Assembly (NCBI GenBank): GCA_041743975.1
Contig: JBGTLT010000183.1
Coordinates: 33,979-97,978, forward strand
Direction: 5' to 3'
Origin: JTS-RE37 sp041743975
GTDB taxonomy: Bacteria > Bacteroidota > Bacteroidia > Flavobacteriales > Flavobacteriaceae
Length of the DNA: 64,000 nt
The notes under the pieces are model-generated. The model saw only the letters and a program-made list of their open reading frames with translations. It had not been told where the DNA came from and did not search any database. Position 1 is the first letter of the stretch, and each line of letters starts with the position of its first letter. Shown piece after piece: positions 25,754 to 33,987 of the stretch. The position numbers were made by a program, and so were the translations under genes.

Positions 25754-26763
25754 GCCCGTAAGCTTACCCCGCTCCCGCCTGTTTGTGGGAATACCACCTT
25801 ACCGGAATCAAGGATCTTAACCCCGTCTGCAATATCGGAAGCAAGGAGCATGGCACCGTCCATATCTACATAATCAAGCTGTGGTAGCAATTGGGCAATG
25901 GCAGAAATACCGACGGTAGATTCCGTCATACAGCCCACCATGACTTTCAGCCCCAGGTCTTTTCCTTTTTGGATCATTCGCAGGGCAGGGGTAAGGCCGC
26001 CGCATTTGCTCAACTTTATATTTATCCCATTAAAATGAAGTGCGCATTTCTCCACATCCTGTTCCTCAATGCAACTTTCATCGGCTATCACAGGAAGGAC
26101 ACTGTGGTGAAGCACCCTTTCCATCCCCGCCCAGTCCGAGGCTTTCAGGGGCTGTTCCAAAAATTCCACCCCCAATTCCTTTAATATCCGGGCATTGGAA
26201 ATGGTCTCCTTTACCGTCCAGGCGCAATTAGCATCGATCCGGAAAACGGCATCTGTATGCTTTCGCAGTTCGCGGACAATAGCAACATCACTTTCTGTCC
26301 CTAATTTGATCTTGTATATCGGCCAGGGTGTCTCCTGCATCTTTGCTACCATCTTGTCGATGCTGTCTATTCCGATGGTATAGTTTGTTACAGGGTAAGT
26401 ATCAACTGAAGTTCCCCATGTTTCATACAGGGGCTTCCCCAACAGTTTCCCATAGAGGTCATGTGCCGCCAGGTCTAAAGCGCACATCGAAAAGTTGCCC
26501 ACGCCTTTATCGCGAAGGAATTCATGGAAACCTTCCGGTTTGTCAAAGGGAAAAGATTCAATAAGCGGTCTTATGGCCTCGATTTCAGCCTGCATACCCT
26601 CACAGGAGACGTGATAATAAGGGTTCGCGGTTGATTCACCATAACCGGTAGTACCGTTTAGCGCAAGGCTCACTACCAACGAATCCTGGAAATCATAGGA
26701 TTCCCTGGATATACTGAAAGTGTGTTTCAGCGGGAGTACAAATTTTTTTAATGATAGCTGCAT
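25750..26763 (-). CDS. L-Ala-D/L-Glu epimerase-type dipeptide epimerase (enolase superfamily)
   Basis: 337 residues. The enolase-superfamily barrel is complete: KxK motif Lys151-Ile-Lys153, metal ligands Asp177 (RIDANCAW), Glu203 (FLEQP) and Asp228 (IADES), and the opposite-face base Lys253 (KLSKCGG). A DMDGA segment near the C-terminus matches dipeptide epimerases, which invert the second residue of L-Ala-D-Glu from recycled murein. First gene of a two-gene operon with the overlapping PLP enzyme. Cell-wall peptide recycling is the usual role; different dipeptides are possible. Confidence 0.9.
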   Translation of the reverse strand: MQLSLKKFVLPLKHTFSISRESYDFQDSLVVSLALNGTTGYGESTANPYYHVSCEGMQAEIEAIRPLIESFPFDKPEGFHEFLRDKGVGNFSMCALDLAAHDLYGKLLGKPLYETWGTSVDTYPVTNYTIGIDSIDKMVAKMQETPWPIYKIKLGTESDVAIVRELRKHTDAVFRIDANCAWTVKETISNARILKELGVEFLEQPLKASDWAGMERVLHHSVLPVIADESCIEEQDVEKCALHFNGINIKLSKCGGLTPALRMIQKGKDLGLKVMVGCMTESTVGISAIAQLLPQLDYVDMDGAMLLASDIADGVKILDSGKVVFPQTGGSGVSLRA

Positions 26764-26809
26764 CTACGATTAATTTGCACTAATATAGGCAAACGGTATT
26801 GATAAAAAA

Positions 26810-26851
26810 ATCAGAACCCCGCCATCCCGATTGCCATCGGAATACCGGGGT
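26810..26851 (-). terminator. Rho-independent terminator of the PadR-PspC-DUF2807 block
   Basis: Outer arms ACCCCG/CGGGGT (26816-26851) enclose an inner CCGAT/ATCGG hairpin. On the minus strand the structure is followed by TTCTGATTTTTTTA. It separates the DUF2807 gene from the epimerase gene downstream. Confidence 0.7.
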
Positions 26852-26876
26852 CGCCCGCCTTAGGGTGGTATGTTTG

Positions 26877-27599
26877 CTAGTACTTATGAACGCTGCCTGA
26901 AACTGATTTTTTCTTTTGCACGGAAGCCTCCCCTGTGTAAGATATATCGGCACCGCTGCTTGCGTCTGCTACAAGCGATTCGGAAACATTTACAGATATG
27001 TCTGCACCACTGCTTGCATCAGCATGGCAGGTATTCACCCTTAGGTCCCGTGCCTTGATGTTGGAGCCACTGCTTGCATTGGCATAAAAAAGATTGGCCT
27101 CCCCTGAAATTTTGATATCCGCACCACTGCTTGTATCGGCGGAGATCTCATCCGCTGTGAGCTCAATCTCCAGATCGGATCCACTGCTGGCATCAAGCGA
27201 TATTTTATCTGCCTTAACGGGATTTTGGACGAGCAGGTCTGCGCCGCTGGAACTCTTCAGGGAAGTTATGTGCGGAAGGGAAACGTAAATTTTCTTGGTC
27301 GCCCTTCCAATGTTCTCTATTGCGTGAATTTTAAGTTTGCCGTCAGTCATATCCGTACCGATCAAGTCGATGATATTTTCATCAGCCTCCACCGTAATTT
27401 CAAAATTGTCACCCTGGGTTACATATACATCCAAACCTTCGGAAGCAGATACCGCAGTAAATTCTTCTGTAATTTCACGTTGGTCCCTGGTGACCTCCCC
27501 ATTCCCTTTCCTGCCCTCTCCGAAATTCATATCAAAGGCACAGGAAGAAAGAAAAAGTGCCATTAAGAGGGCAATTGTGATTTTTGCTAGTGTTGTCAT
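26877..27599 (-). CDS. DUF2807 (head GIN domain) lipoprotein
   Basis: 240 residues. Lipobox LFLSSC with Cys20. The mature region is a repeat-rich beta structure: ASSGAD/ASSGSD-type units recur about every 18-20 residues (five to six copies), as expected for a right-handed parallel beta-helix. The opening EFTAVSASEGLDVYVTQGD is the DUF2807 signature. Such proteins sit in the envelope of Bacteroidota next to PspC and PadR genes, as here, but no activity is known. It may bind carbohydrate or act as an adhesin-like surface; neither is shown. Ends at a clear terminator. Confidence 0.9.
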   Translation of the reverse strand: MTTLAKITIALLMALFLSSCAFDMNFGEGRKGNGEVTRDQREITEEFTAVSASEGLDVYVTQGDNFEITVEADENIIDLIGTDMTDGKLKIHAIENIGRATKKIYVSLPHITSLKSSSGADLLVQNPVKADKISLDASSGSDLEIELTADEISADTSSGADIKISGEANLFYANASSGSNIKARDLRVNTCHADASSGADISVNVSESLVADASSGADISYTGEASVQKKKSVSGSVHKY

Positions 27600-27759
27600 G
27601 ATTGTTGTTTTTTAAGTTGTCCCTTCCATTATTATTGCATCCAACGGAAGTCACATAGTTTGTAAAGGTTTATTTGATGGAATAAATTTGCTGATTACCG
27701 GCTGGTTTTACACATTAAAATGACTGAACTGTATAATTGCGGACTTGAGTCGTACTATT

Positions 27760-29478
27760 TTATCTATTTTCCTTTGTTTTGATTCGTACCCCGTCTTCAT
27801 CAATATTCAATTTGAAGGTGTCCCCGTTGTCCTTTATATCAATATCCACACCATCCTCGTTGATAATAATGCGCCCGTCTCCATTTGCATCCCCGTTGGT
27901 ATCGTCCAAATTCTCCGGGCAATCGAGGCATCGGAGTTCCCCGGTAGATTGCATGGACCAGTAGTGGTCTACCATTTCGCTCCGGTACATGTCCCCGTCA
28001 TAGCGTGTAGACCTCCCTATATGGTGCCTGGCACTTTGGTCCAGTAACAGTACGGTACCCTCGGGGACATATAGGGTTACCCTTACATCCTGATCCCGGA
28101 CCTTGTTCTGTATTTCGGTGGTCAGGTAGTTATCCAGAGTAAGGTTATTACCTTCCAGATTATAGGAATACATAATTTCAGCGGCACGTTCACGGGCATT
28201 TTCAAACGAACTTCCATCGGCATCCTTGCGAATATGGATATGGGCCAGGGAATCAGCTGATTTTTTTATATCAAAACGCACATTGTCTGTAAACAAAAGC
28301 CTTTGTCCCTGTTCATCCCGGGTAATCGTCATACCGTTGATGCCAACATTTTCCTGGTCTTCATACAGCTCGCTGGATTGAAGGCGAACCCGGAGGGTAT
28401 CCACCCCAGCCGGGAAATACAAGGGTTTTTTAATGGTTGTACTCCCGGTAAAGGCATGGGCCGAGGCTTGCTGGATACCCAGGACGGTCAGCCCGATGAT
28501 GGCCAGCAGCCATAGGCCAAGGAGGGAAAATTTTGCAATATTCCCTATGGAGTTAAGATTGTTGACCAATATTTTCAGCCCGAGGTACAACACGAAGAAA
28601 AAGGGGATACCCACAGCGAAAAATGTCAGCAGGGAAATGACCCATACCGGAACATCTGTTGAATTCACCATATCATAGAATGCCATGCCCGGGATGTCAA
28701 TCACCCCAAGGACCCCTACAGAAAATAATCCGATAAACAACCCTATCAGGGTAGCGGCGCCAATGATGATGAGCAGGATACCGATAAATTTACCGATCAC
28801 CTTGAACAGGAACATAATGATATCACCCAAAGCATCAAAAAAAGTTCGCCCACTGCTTTTAACCTTATTGTAGTCCACATTTTTTATGCTTTCCGCAACA
28901 TCTTCAATTCCTTCCTTCACCTTCCGCTCAATATTGCTGATATTGACCGGTTCCCCGGTCATATCCAATTTTTGGGAGGTCGTTCTTGCTTCGGGAACCA
29001 GGATCCATAACAGGATATAGGCTATGAACCCGAATCCAGTAAATACGCCCAGCAGAATAAAGATGAGACGGATCCATAAAGCATCAAAGGCGAGGTAATG
29101 TTCCAAACCGGCACAGACACCACCGATATATTTATGGTCCATATCCCGGTACAATTTCTTTACCCTTGCCCTGGGTGCTTCGGTTGAACGGCTTTCGTCA
29201 TCAAAAATGTCAGAGTCAACCATATAATCTTCGGGTTGCCCCATTACGGTAATGACTTCATCAACTTCCTTATCGGTGATGACCTGCCGGTCATTTTCCA
29301 TTTTTTCCTGGAAGAGTTCTGCAATGCGTGCTTCTATGTCTGCAATGATCTCATCGCTGCCGGCTGTTCCTGAGAATGATCTTTTTATGGATTCCAGGTA
29401 GCGTTGTAATTTGTGAAATGCCTTCTCATCTATATGAAAAAGGATATTGGCGAGATTTATATTGACTGTCTTATTCAT
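27760..29478 (-). CDS. PspC-domain membrane protein
   Basis: 572 residues. Residues 1-105 are a soluble leader with a conserved helical segment (ILFHIDEKAFHKLQRYLESI) found in Bacteroidota homologues. The PspC domain follows (about 108-165: KKLYRDMDHKYIGGVCAGL, then a hydrophobic LWIRLIFILLGVFTGFG stretch). Four further membrane segments lie at about 225-375, then a C-terminal domain of about 200 residues with beta-strand character. PspC proteins sense or relay envelope stress in other bacteria; the ligand here is unknown. It starts two bases after the PadR regulator stops, so the regulator probably controls it, as in related genomes. Confidence 0.9.
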   Translation of the reverse strand: MNKTVNINLANILFHIDEKAFHKLQRYLESIKRSFSGTAGSDEIIADIEARIAELFQEKMENDRQVITDKEVDEVITVMGQPEDYMVDSDIFDDESRSTEAPRARVKKLYRDMDHKYIGGVCAGLEHYLAFDALWIRLIFILLGVFTGFGFIAYILLWILVPEARTTSQKLDMTGEPVNISNIERKVKEGIEDVAESIKNVDYNKVKSSGRTFFDALGDIIMFLFKVIGKFIGILLIIIGAATLIGLFIGLFSVGVLGVIDIPGMAFYDMVNSTDVPVWVISLLTFFAVGIPFFFVLYLGLKILVNNLNSIGNIAKFSLLGLWLLAIIGLTVLGIQQASAHAFTGSTTIKKPLYFPAGVDTLRVRLQSSELYEDQENVGINGMTITRDEQGQRLLFTDNVRFDIKKSADSLAHIHIRKDADGSSFENARERAAEIMYSYNLEGNNLTLDNYLTTEIQNKVRDQDVRVTLYVPEGTVLLLDQSARHHIGRSTRYDGDMYRSEMVDHYWSMQSTGELRCLDCPENLDDTNGDANGDGRIIINEDGVDIDIKDNGDTFKLNIDEDGVRIKTKENR

Positions 29479-29480
29479 TG

Positions 29481-29816
29481 TTAGTTGTTTTTAGTGTTGG
29501 TAACCAAATTCACGGCCCCCCTTAGTTCATCCCATGTTATATTGAGTTCCTTCAGGAAAAGGATACCTGTCTCTGTGAGGGTATAATACTTCCTCGGCGG
29601 GCCTGAAGTTGATTCTTCCCAACGGTAATTGAGCAAGCCTGCATTCTTCAGTCTGGTCAGCAAGGGATATATGGTCCCCTCCACTACCAGCATCTTTGCG
29701 TCTTTCAGGGTTTCCAGGATCTCCGATGCATACTTGTCTTCGCCATTTATAATGGAAAGGATGCAGTATTCCAGGACCCCTTTTCGCATCTGCGCTTTTG
29801 TGTTTTCTATATTCAT
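29481..29816 (-). CDS. PadR-family transcriptional regulator
   Basis: 111 residues. A winged helix of the PadR type: LEYCILSIINGEDKYASEIL for the first helices, LVVEGTIYPLLTRLKNAGLL as recognition helix and wing, and the diagnostic GPPRKYYTLTETG loop. Members repress adjacent genes until a ligand or stress signal releases them. Only two bases separate it from the PspC gene, so autoregulation of the PadR-PspC(-DUF2807) unit is likely. Confidence 0.95.
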   Translation of the reverse strand: MNIENTKAQMRKGVLEYCILSIINGEDKYASEILETLKDAKMLVVEGTIYPLLTRLKNAGLLNYRWEESTSGPPRKYYTLTETGILFLKELNITWDELRGAVNLVTNTKNN

Positions 29817-29963
29817 AATTTCTTACATCTTTAAATGCCGATAAACTCAGGGCATTGGGTTAACTGTTCGCTTTTTGATGGTTCATTGTTTTTGTTGATT
29901 GATGAATAAACTCCCTTTGTGATGATTAGTTTCCGGATTAAACAGTGTGATGAGCACCCCCGG

Positions 29964-30482
29964 TCACTTCATTTCCTGGCTATGGTGGTCGTAACTTAAT
30001 TCCCTTTTGATTTTCCACTCCTTTCCGTCCCGGACCCAGACATGCGTAAACCGGGCGATATCCCCTTTTTGATAAAGCTTTTTGTCGTCAAGAAATTCAA
30101 AGTGGTGGATACCGTGTTGCACAGCACCGTATAATTCCCCATCCTTATACAGGGGAAAGACCTCCAAACTCCCCGGCACCAGGATCCGCTTGGCAGGTTG
30201 AAGGGCTTCCGGATCCCGCTGGCTGCACTGGGCTTCCACCGGCTTAAGGAAGGCTTCCCTCCCTTCTGTAAACCCGCCCTTGTCATGGTAAAATTCAAAA
30301 TCTTCCGTAAATAGCGAACGCATGGTAACCGGATCGCAGGCATCAAATGCAGCATGGAAAAGCAGGCTGTCCCTGGCCTGTAAGGTTACATATAGTTCAG
30401 ATTCCGTTGGTACCTGGGCATGGCCGCCAGACAGGCAGAGGATGCAGGCAAACGCAACGAGTAAATGGCTGGTGTAGTTCAT
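29964..30482 (-). CDS. Secreted NTF2-like (DUF4440-type) protein
   Basis: 172 residues with a signal peptide (MNYTSHLLVAFACILCLSGGHAQ). The mature part has the cone-shaped NTF2 layout: an opening helix LQARDSLLFHAAFDACDPVTMRS-like segment, FTEDFEFYHDKGGFTEGREAF, and a closing strand VRDGKEWKIKRELSYDH. These domains bind small molecules or act as enzymes; no catalytic set is recognisable. Its ATG overlaps the stop of the DUF4870 gene by one base, so they share a transcript. Confidence 0.85.
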   Translation of the reverse strand: MNYTSHLLVAFACILCLSGGHAQVPTESELYVTLQARDSLLFHAAFDACDPVTMRSLFTEDFEFYHDKGGFTEGREAFLKPVEAQCSQRDPEALQPAKRILVPGSLEVFPLYKDGELYGAVQHGIHHFEFLDDKKLYQKGDIARFTHVWVRDGKEWKIKRELSYDHHSQEMK

Positions 30483-30961
30483 TATTTGATGAATTTAATG
30501 GTTATGGGATACCAGAATGTCTGCCCTTCACTGGTACGGATAGTGGCCAGAATGGTATACACGATGTTGATAACAATAAGAGCCACTTGTATGAGGCCGG
30601 CAATTCCCAGGGGCCAAAACCGGCCTATCCGGAAATCGTCACTGTCCCAGTGAAAATTAAAGGAGTTTAAATCGTCCCAGTGCCTGAAATTTACGAGCCC
30701 TCCTTCGAAAATATCCGGCAGAAACCCCAGAAAGAATGGAACGGATACAAGCCCCAGGACAATGGAGTACAGCAGGAGGCTTATCTGAAAGTTAAGGGCC
30801 TGCTTTCCATTGTAGTCTACAAAAGCGTATTCCTTTTTGTTGGCCATCCATAAAACCAGCGGAATTAAAAAATTTCCAAAGGGAAATAGAAACCGGCTGA
30901 AAGTGGAGGCATGGATGATGGCCGACAAATTTTTTTCGTGTTTGGTCAAGGTCTCTGTCAT
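30482..30961 (-). CDS. DUF4870 membrane protein
   Basis: 159 residues, three to four hydrophobic segments. The signature features are an amino-terminal HEKNLSAIIHASTF, the phrase WMANKKEYAFVDYNGKQALNFQ after the first membrane span and two later spans. Topology suggests an inner-membrane protein with short loops. No function is established. It leads a transcript with the NTF2-like gene and has its own promoter (30981-31012), back to back with the promoter of the DUF4442 gene. Confidence 0.9.
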   Translation of the reverse strand: MTETLTKHEKNLSAIIHASTFSRFLFPFGNFLIPLVLWMANKKEYAFVDYNGKQALNFQISLLLYSIVLGLVSVPFFLGFLPDIFEGGLVNFRHWDDLNSFNFHWDSDDFRIGRFWPLGIAGLIQVALIVINIVYTILATIRTSEGQTFWYPITIKFIK

Positions 30962-30980
30962 GGCATATTAGTTTCTTATA

Positions 30981-31012
30981 CAAATATATATCTTTAAAAA
31001 GGTAATATGCAA
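30981..31012 (-). promoter_or_regulatory. Bacteroidota-type promoter for the DUF4870 transcript
   Basis: On the minus strand TTG (31012-31010), 21 bases, then TATATTTG (30988-30981), a perfect match to TAnnTTTG. Transcription would begin about 15 bases before the DUF4870 start codon. Confidence 0.6.
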
Positions 31013-31046
31013 AACCCAGTACTAATTATTAACAAAATATTAACAC

Positions 31047-31076
31047 TTGATAGCTCAACAATTTTCAATACTTTTA
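31047..31076 (+). promoter_or_regulatory. Bacteroidota-type promoter for the DUF4442 gene
   Basis: TTG (31047-31049), 19 bases, then TACTTTTA (31069-31076), seven of eight consensus positions including the variable pair. Start codon is 18 bases after the box. Confidence 0.55.
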
Positions 31077-31093
31077 GGAAAAATAGTCCCTGA

Positions 31094-31549
31094 ATGGCGA
31101 GCAAGACCAGTACTTTCAACACTTTTACCTTTTTTAAACTCCCGGCTGCATGGTGGTGCGGGGTGCGCCTAAAATATCTAGACCATCACAGGTCCGTGGT
31201 GACCGTACGCCACAGGTGGATCAACCAGAATCCTTTCAACTCCATGTTCTGGGCCGTGCAGGGTATGGCAGCCGAATTCAGTACAGGTACGCTGGTAATA
31301 GATCAGATAAGGGCTACAGGCCATAATGTTTCCATGCTGGTGGCGGGCAACAATGCTAATTTTACCAAAAAAGCGACCGGAAAGATCACCTTTACCTGTG
31401 AAGACGGGGACCTGGTAGGAGCCGCACTTCAAAAAACAATCGAGACAGGGGAAGGGGAGACCCTCTGGATGAAATCCACCGGTATCAACGAATCCGGAAT
31501 AGTGGTCTCTGTATTTAATTTCCAGTGGACCCTTAAACTGAAATCCTGA
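31094..31549 (+). CDS. DUF4442 hot-dog-fold protein (thioesterase-like)
   Basis: 151 residues. The family's conserved run is evident: FNTFTFFKLPAAWWCGVRL near residues 8-26, then HRWINQNPFNSMFWAVQGMAAEFSTG, the helix-and-strand part of a hot-dog fold. DUF4442 proteins are related to acyl-CoA thioesterases, but no activity has been assigned to this group. The promoter 18 bases upstream indicates a separate transcript, possibly including the AIM24 gene 228 bases further on. Confidence 0.9.
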   Translation: MASKTSTFNTFTFFKLPAAWWCGVRLKYLDHHRSVVTVRHRWINQNPFNSMFWAVQGMAAEFSTGTLVIDQIRATGHNVSMLVAGNNANFTKKATGKITFTCEDGDLVGAALQKTIETGEGETLWMKSTGINESGIVVSVFNFQWTLKLKS

Positions 31550-31777
31550 AAATTAACCGCTCCCATGCGGAGGAGGTTGCCACAGCGTCGATTAGCGCTT
31601 TTCCTTTGTGGGATATGGCATCCGCCCTATGGGAAGCGATTGCCGGGCGGGACACCGGCCCTGAAAAAGTGGCAGAATCTGTGCTACAACAGCAGAGCCG
31701 GATGTAACATTATCCCGGTGTATAAGACCTATGGAGAAACAGGTATAACAAGTAAATAACAATCAAAAATAAAGATC

Positions 31778-32578
31778 ATGAACGCACATGAAATAGACTA
31801 TCACATTTACGGAGAAGAAATGCAATATGTGGAAATTGAATTGGATCCCCGGGAGGCCGTTGTGGCTGAGGCCGGGAGTTTTATGATGATGGATTCCGAC
31901 ATCAAGATGGATACCATCTTCGGGGATGGGTCTAACCAGGACAACAGTGTCCTGGGCAAGATCTTTTCTGCCGGGAAACGGATCCTCACCGGTGAAAGCC
32001 TGTTTATGACCGCCTTTCTGAATGTAGGCCAACACAGAAAAAAAGTGAGTTTTGCCTCCCCGTACCCCGGGAAGATCCTGGCGGTAGACCTTTCTGAGAA
32101 GCAGGGGAAATTTATTTGTCAGAAGGATGCCTTTTTATGCGCTGCCCAGGGGGTGTCTATCGGCATTGAATTCTCAAAACGCCTTGGCAGGGGATTATTT
32201 GGGGGCGAAGGATTCATTATGCAAAAACTGGAAGGGGATGGTATGGCTTTTGTCCATGCCGGGGGTACCCTTGCAAAAAGGGAATTGGGCCCGGGGGAGG
32301 TCCTTAAAGTAGATACCGGATGCATCGTTGGATTTACCGGGGAGGTTGATTATGATATCGAATTCGTAGGGGGTATAAAAAATACGGTTTTTGGAGGGGA
32401 AGGCCTCTTCTTTGCCAGCCTGCGTGGGCCTGGAACCGTGTATGTTCAATCCCTGCCATTTAGCCGTTTGGCCGGAAGGGTATGGGCGGCAGCCCCAAAA
32501 GGCGGCGGAAAAGACAAGGGGGAGGGCAGTATCCTGGGAGGTTTGGGAAATATCCTGGACGGGGACAACCGTTTTTAA
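31778..32578 (+). CDS. AIM24-family protein (TIGR00266)
   Basis: 266 residues, a beta-rich protein of the tryptophan RNA-binding attenuator-like fold. Signature segments are IELDPREAVVAEAGSFMMMD, the Gly-rich GRGLFGGEGFIMQKLEGDG, LGPGEVLKVDTGCIVGFT and FGGEGLFFASLRGPG. Bacterial members have no known role; mitochondrial AIM24 affects inner-membrane organisation. The 228 bases upstream hold only a 64-codon frame without family features. Confidence 0.92.
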   Translation: MNAHEIDYHIYGEEMQYVEIELDPREAVVAEAGSFMMMDSDIKMDTIFGDGSNQDNSVLGKIFSAGKRILTGESLFMTAFLNVGQHRKKVSFASPYPGKILAVDLSEKQGKFICQKDAFLCAAQGVSIGIEFSKRLGRGLFGGEGFIMQKLEGDGMAFVHAGGTLAKRELGPGEVLKVDTGCIVGFTGEVDYDIEFVGGIKNTVFGGEGLFFASLRGPGTVYVQSLPFSRLAGRVWAAAPKGGGKDKGEGSILGGLGNILDGDNRF

Positions 32579-32648
32579 TCCCCTTGCAATTCCCGGGATT
32601 GTGTAGTAGCCGCCCCTGACTTCTGCTTACCCAAATTGGATGATGTGT

Positions 32649-33302
32649 ATGAATTTTGAGAAACTATTGCAATTTCTGAGAGACCTGGATGAGAATAACC
32701 ATACGGCGTGGATGGATGATCACCGGGACCGGTATAAGGTAGTGAGGGATGAGTTTATCGAGTGGCTCGACCAGCTTGATCGTTCCCTGGCGGGTATTGA
32801 CAAGGATTATTTTCATACGCCGGGTAAGAAAGCTATCAACCGCATCAATAATAACCTCATGTTCCATCCCCATAAGCCGGTATATAAGAACCATTTCGGG
32901 GCAGGTTTGGATAAGGCCCCTGATACGGGCGATTTCTATATTGAAATCGGTTTCCGGGAGTCCCTCTGTGCCGGGGGGTTGTGGCGTCCCGGGCCGAAAG
33001 TTTTACGCAGTGTACGGGATGCCATTGATTATGAAGGGGATGTGCTGCTAAATATTCTGCAGAAGCCGTCTTTCAAAGCTGCCTTTGGAGGCCTCTATCC
33101 TGATGGGAAGCTAAAGACCACTCCAAAAGGCTATGCTTCGGACCACCCCCATATAGACCTCCTCCGCAATAAAACCTTTGCCGTGGTCCACCGGTTTTCG
33201 GAGGATGCTGTAACCCAGCCCAATTTTATGGACCAGGCGATTCAAGTCTACAGGGAAATGCTGCCCTTCCGGCGGTGGCTCAACAGGGCGATAACGGTTT
33301 GA
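32649..33302 (+). CDS. DUF2461 (TIGR02453) family protein
   Basis: 217 residues from the ATG at 32649; two further ATGs (32640, 32643) lie just upstream, but MNFEKLLQFLRDLDENN is the usual opening. Family marks: the NNHTAWMDDHRDRYK helix, RINNNLMFHPHKPVYKNHFGA, and LCAGGLWRPGPKVLRSVRDAI. The function of this widespread family is unknown; its length here is normal. It precedes the Nudix gene by 58 bases on the same strand. Confidence 0.9.
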   Translation: MNFEKLLQFLRDLDENNHTAWMDDHRDRYKVVRDEFIEWLDQLDRSLAGIDKDYFHTPGKKAINRINNNLMFHPHKPVYKNHFGAGLDKAPDTGDFYIEIGFRESLCAGGLWRPGPKVLRSVRDAIDYEGDVLLNILQKPSFKAAFGGLYPDGKLKTTPKGYASDHPHIDLLRNKTFAVVHRFSEDAVTQPNFMDQAIQVYREMLPFRRWLNRAITV

Positions 33303-33360
33303 ATGGTTTTTACCATAACATTTAAAAGTATCTTTATCGTCATAGTATAAGAAACCCTTT

Positions 33361-33954
33361 ATGAAAAACGGGAACATCAAAAATGTTGAAAAAGAGATAC
33401 TGTCAGATAACTGGTATGTCCTCAATAAATATACCTATGACTACCTGAAAGAAGATGGCAGATGGGAGAAACAGCACAGGGAAGCCTATGACCGGGGAAA
33501 TGGGGCAGCTATTTTGTTATATAACCGCCGCAAAGGCACCATAGTGCTTACCCGGCAGTTCCGGATGCCTACCTATGTCAATGGCAATAAAAATGGGATG
33601 ATGATCGAAGTGTGTGCCGGACTGCTGGACGGTGATAACCCGGAGGATTGTATCCGCAAGGAAGTAGCCGAAGAAACCGGGTATAAGATACGGAAGGTCC
33701 GCAAGGTCTTCGAGGCCTATATGTCTCCCGGTTCCGTTACGGAAATCCTCTATTTCTTTGTGGGGGAATATGAGGCAAAAATGAAAATAGGAGAGGGTGG
33801 CGGTTCATCCCACGAGACCGAAAATATCGAAGTCCTGGAATATACCTTTGAAAAGGCCATTGAAATGATTGGAGCCGGAGCTATCAGGGATGCCAAGACT
33901 ATCATGCTGTTGCAATACGCCCAAATCCACAATTTATTGATAGACAGCGACTAA
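33361..33954 (+). CDS. nudK: Nudix hydrolase, GDP-mannose pyrophosphatase type
   Basis: 197 residues. The Nudix box is GLLDGDNPEDCIRKEVAEETGY, spaced as in E. coli NudK; the two catalytic Glu of EETG are kept, while the first box Glu is Asn. Around it, ILLYNRRKGTIVLTRQFRMPTYVNG and FEAYMSPGSVTEILYFFVGEY match NudK closely. The enzyme hydrolyses GDP-mannose to GMP and mannose 1-phosphate. Converges with the carboxypeptidase gene 33 bases away. Confidence 0.88.
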   Translation: MKNGNIKNVEKEILSDNWYVLNKYTYDYLKEDGRWEKQHREAYDRGNGAAILLYNRRKGTIVLTRQFRMPTYVNGNKNGMMIEVCAGLLDGDNPEDCIRKEVAEETGYKIRKVRKVFEAYMSPGSVTEILYFFVGEYEAKMKIGEGGGSSHETENIEVLEYTFEKAIEMIGAGAIRDAKTIMLLQYAQIHNLLIDSD

Positions 33955-33987
33955 ATCCTTACGGCCCGTAATCGGGAACTTGCGTTT

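Noticed and set aside
26900..27250. Repeated CCACTGCT-type words, CRISPR-like at first glance
   Set aside because: They encode the ASSGAD units of the DUF2807 protein in frame; spacing follows the protein repeat and there are no Cas genes.
31565..31759. Plus-strand frame of 64 codons after the DUF4442 gene
   Set aside because: Arg/Pro-rich composition with no motif and no close relation to neighbours; probably noncoding.
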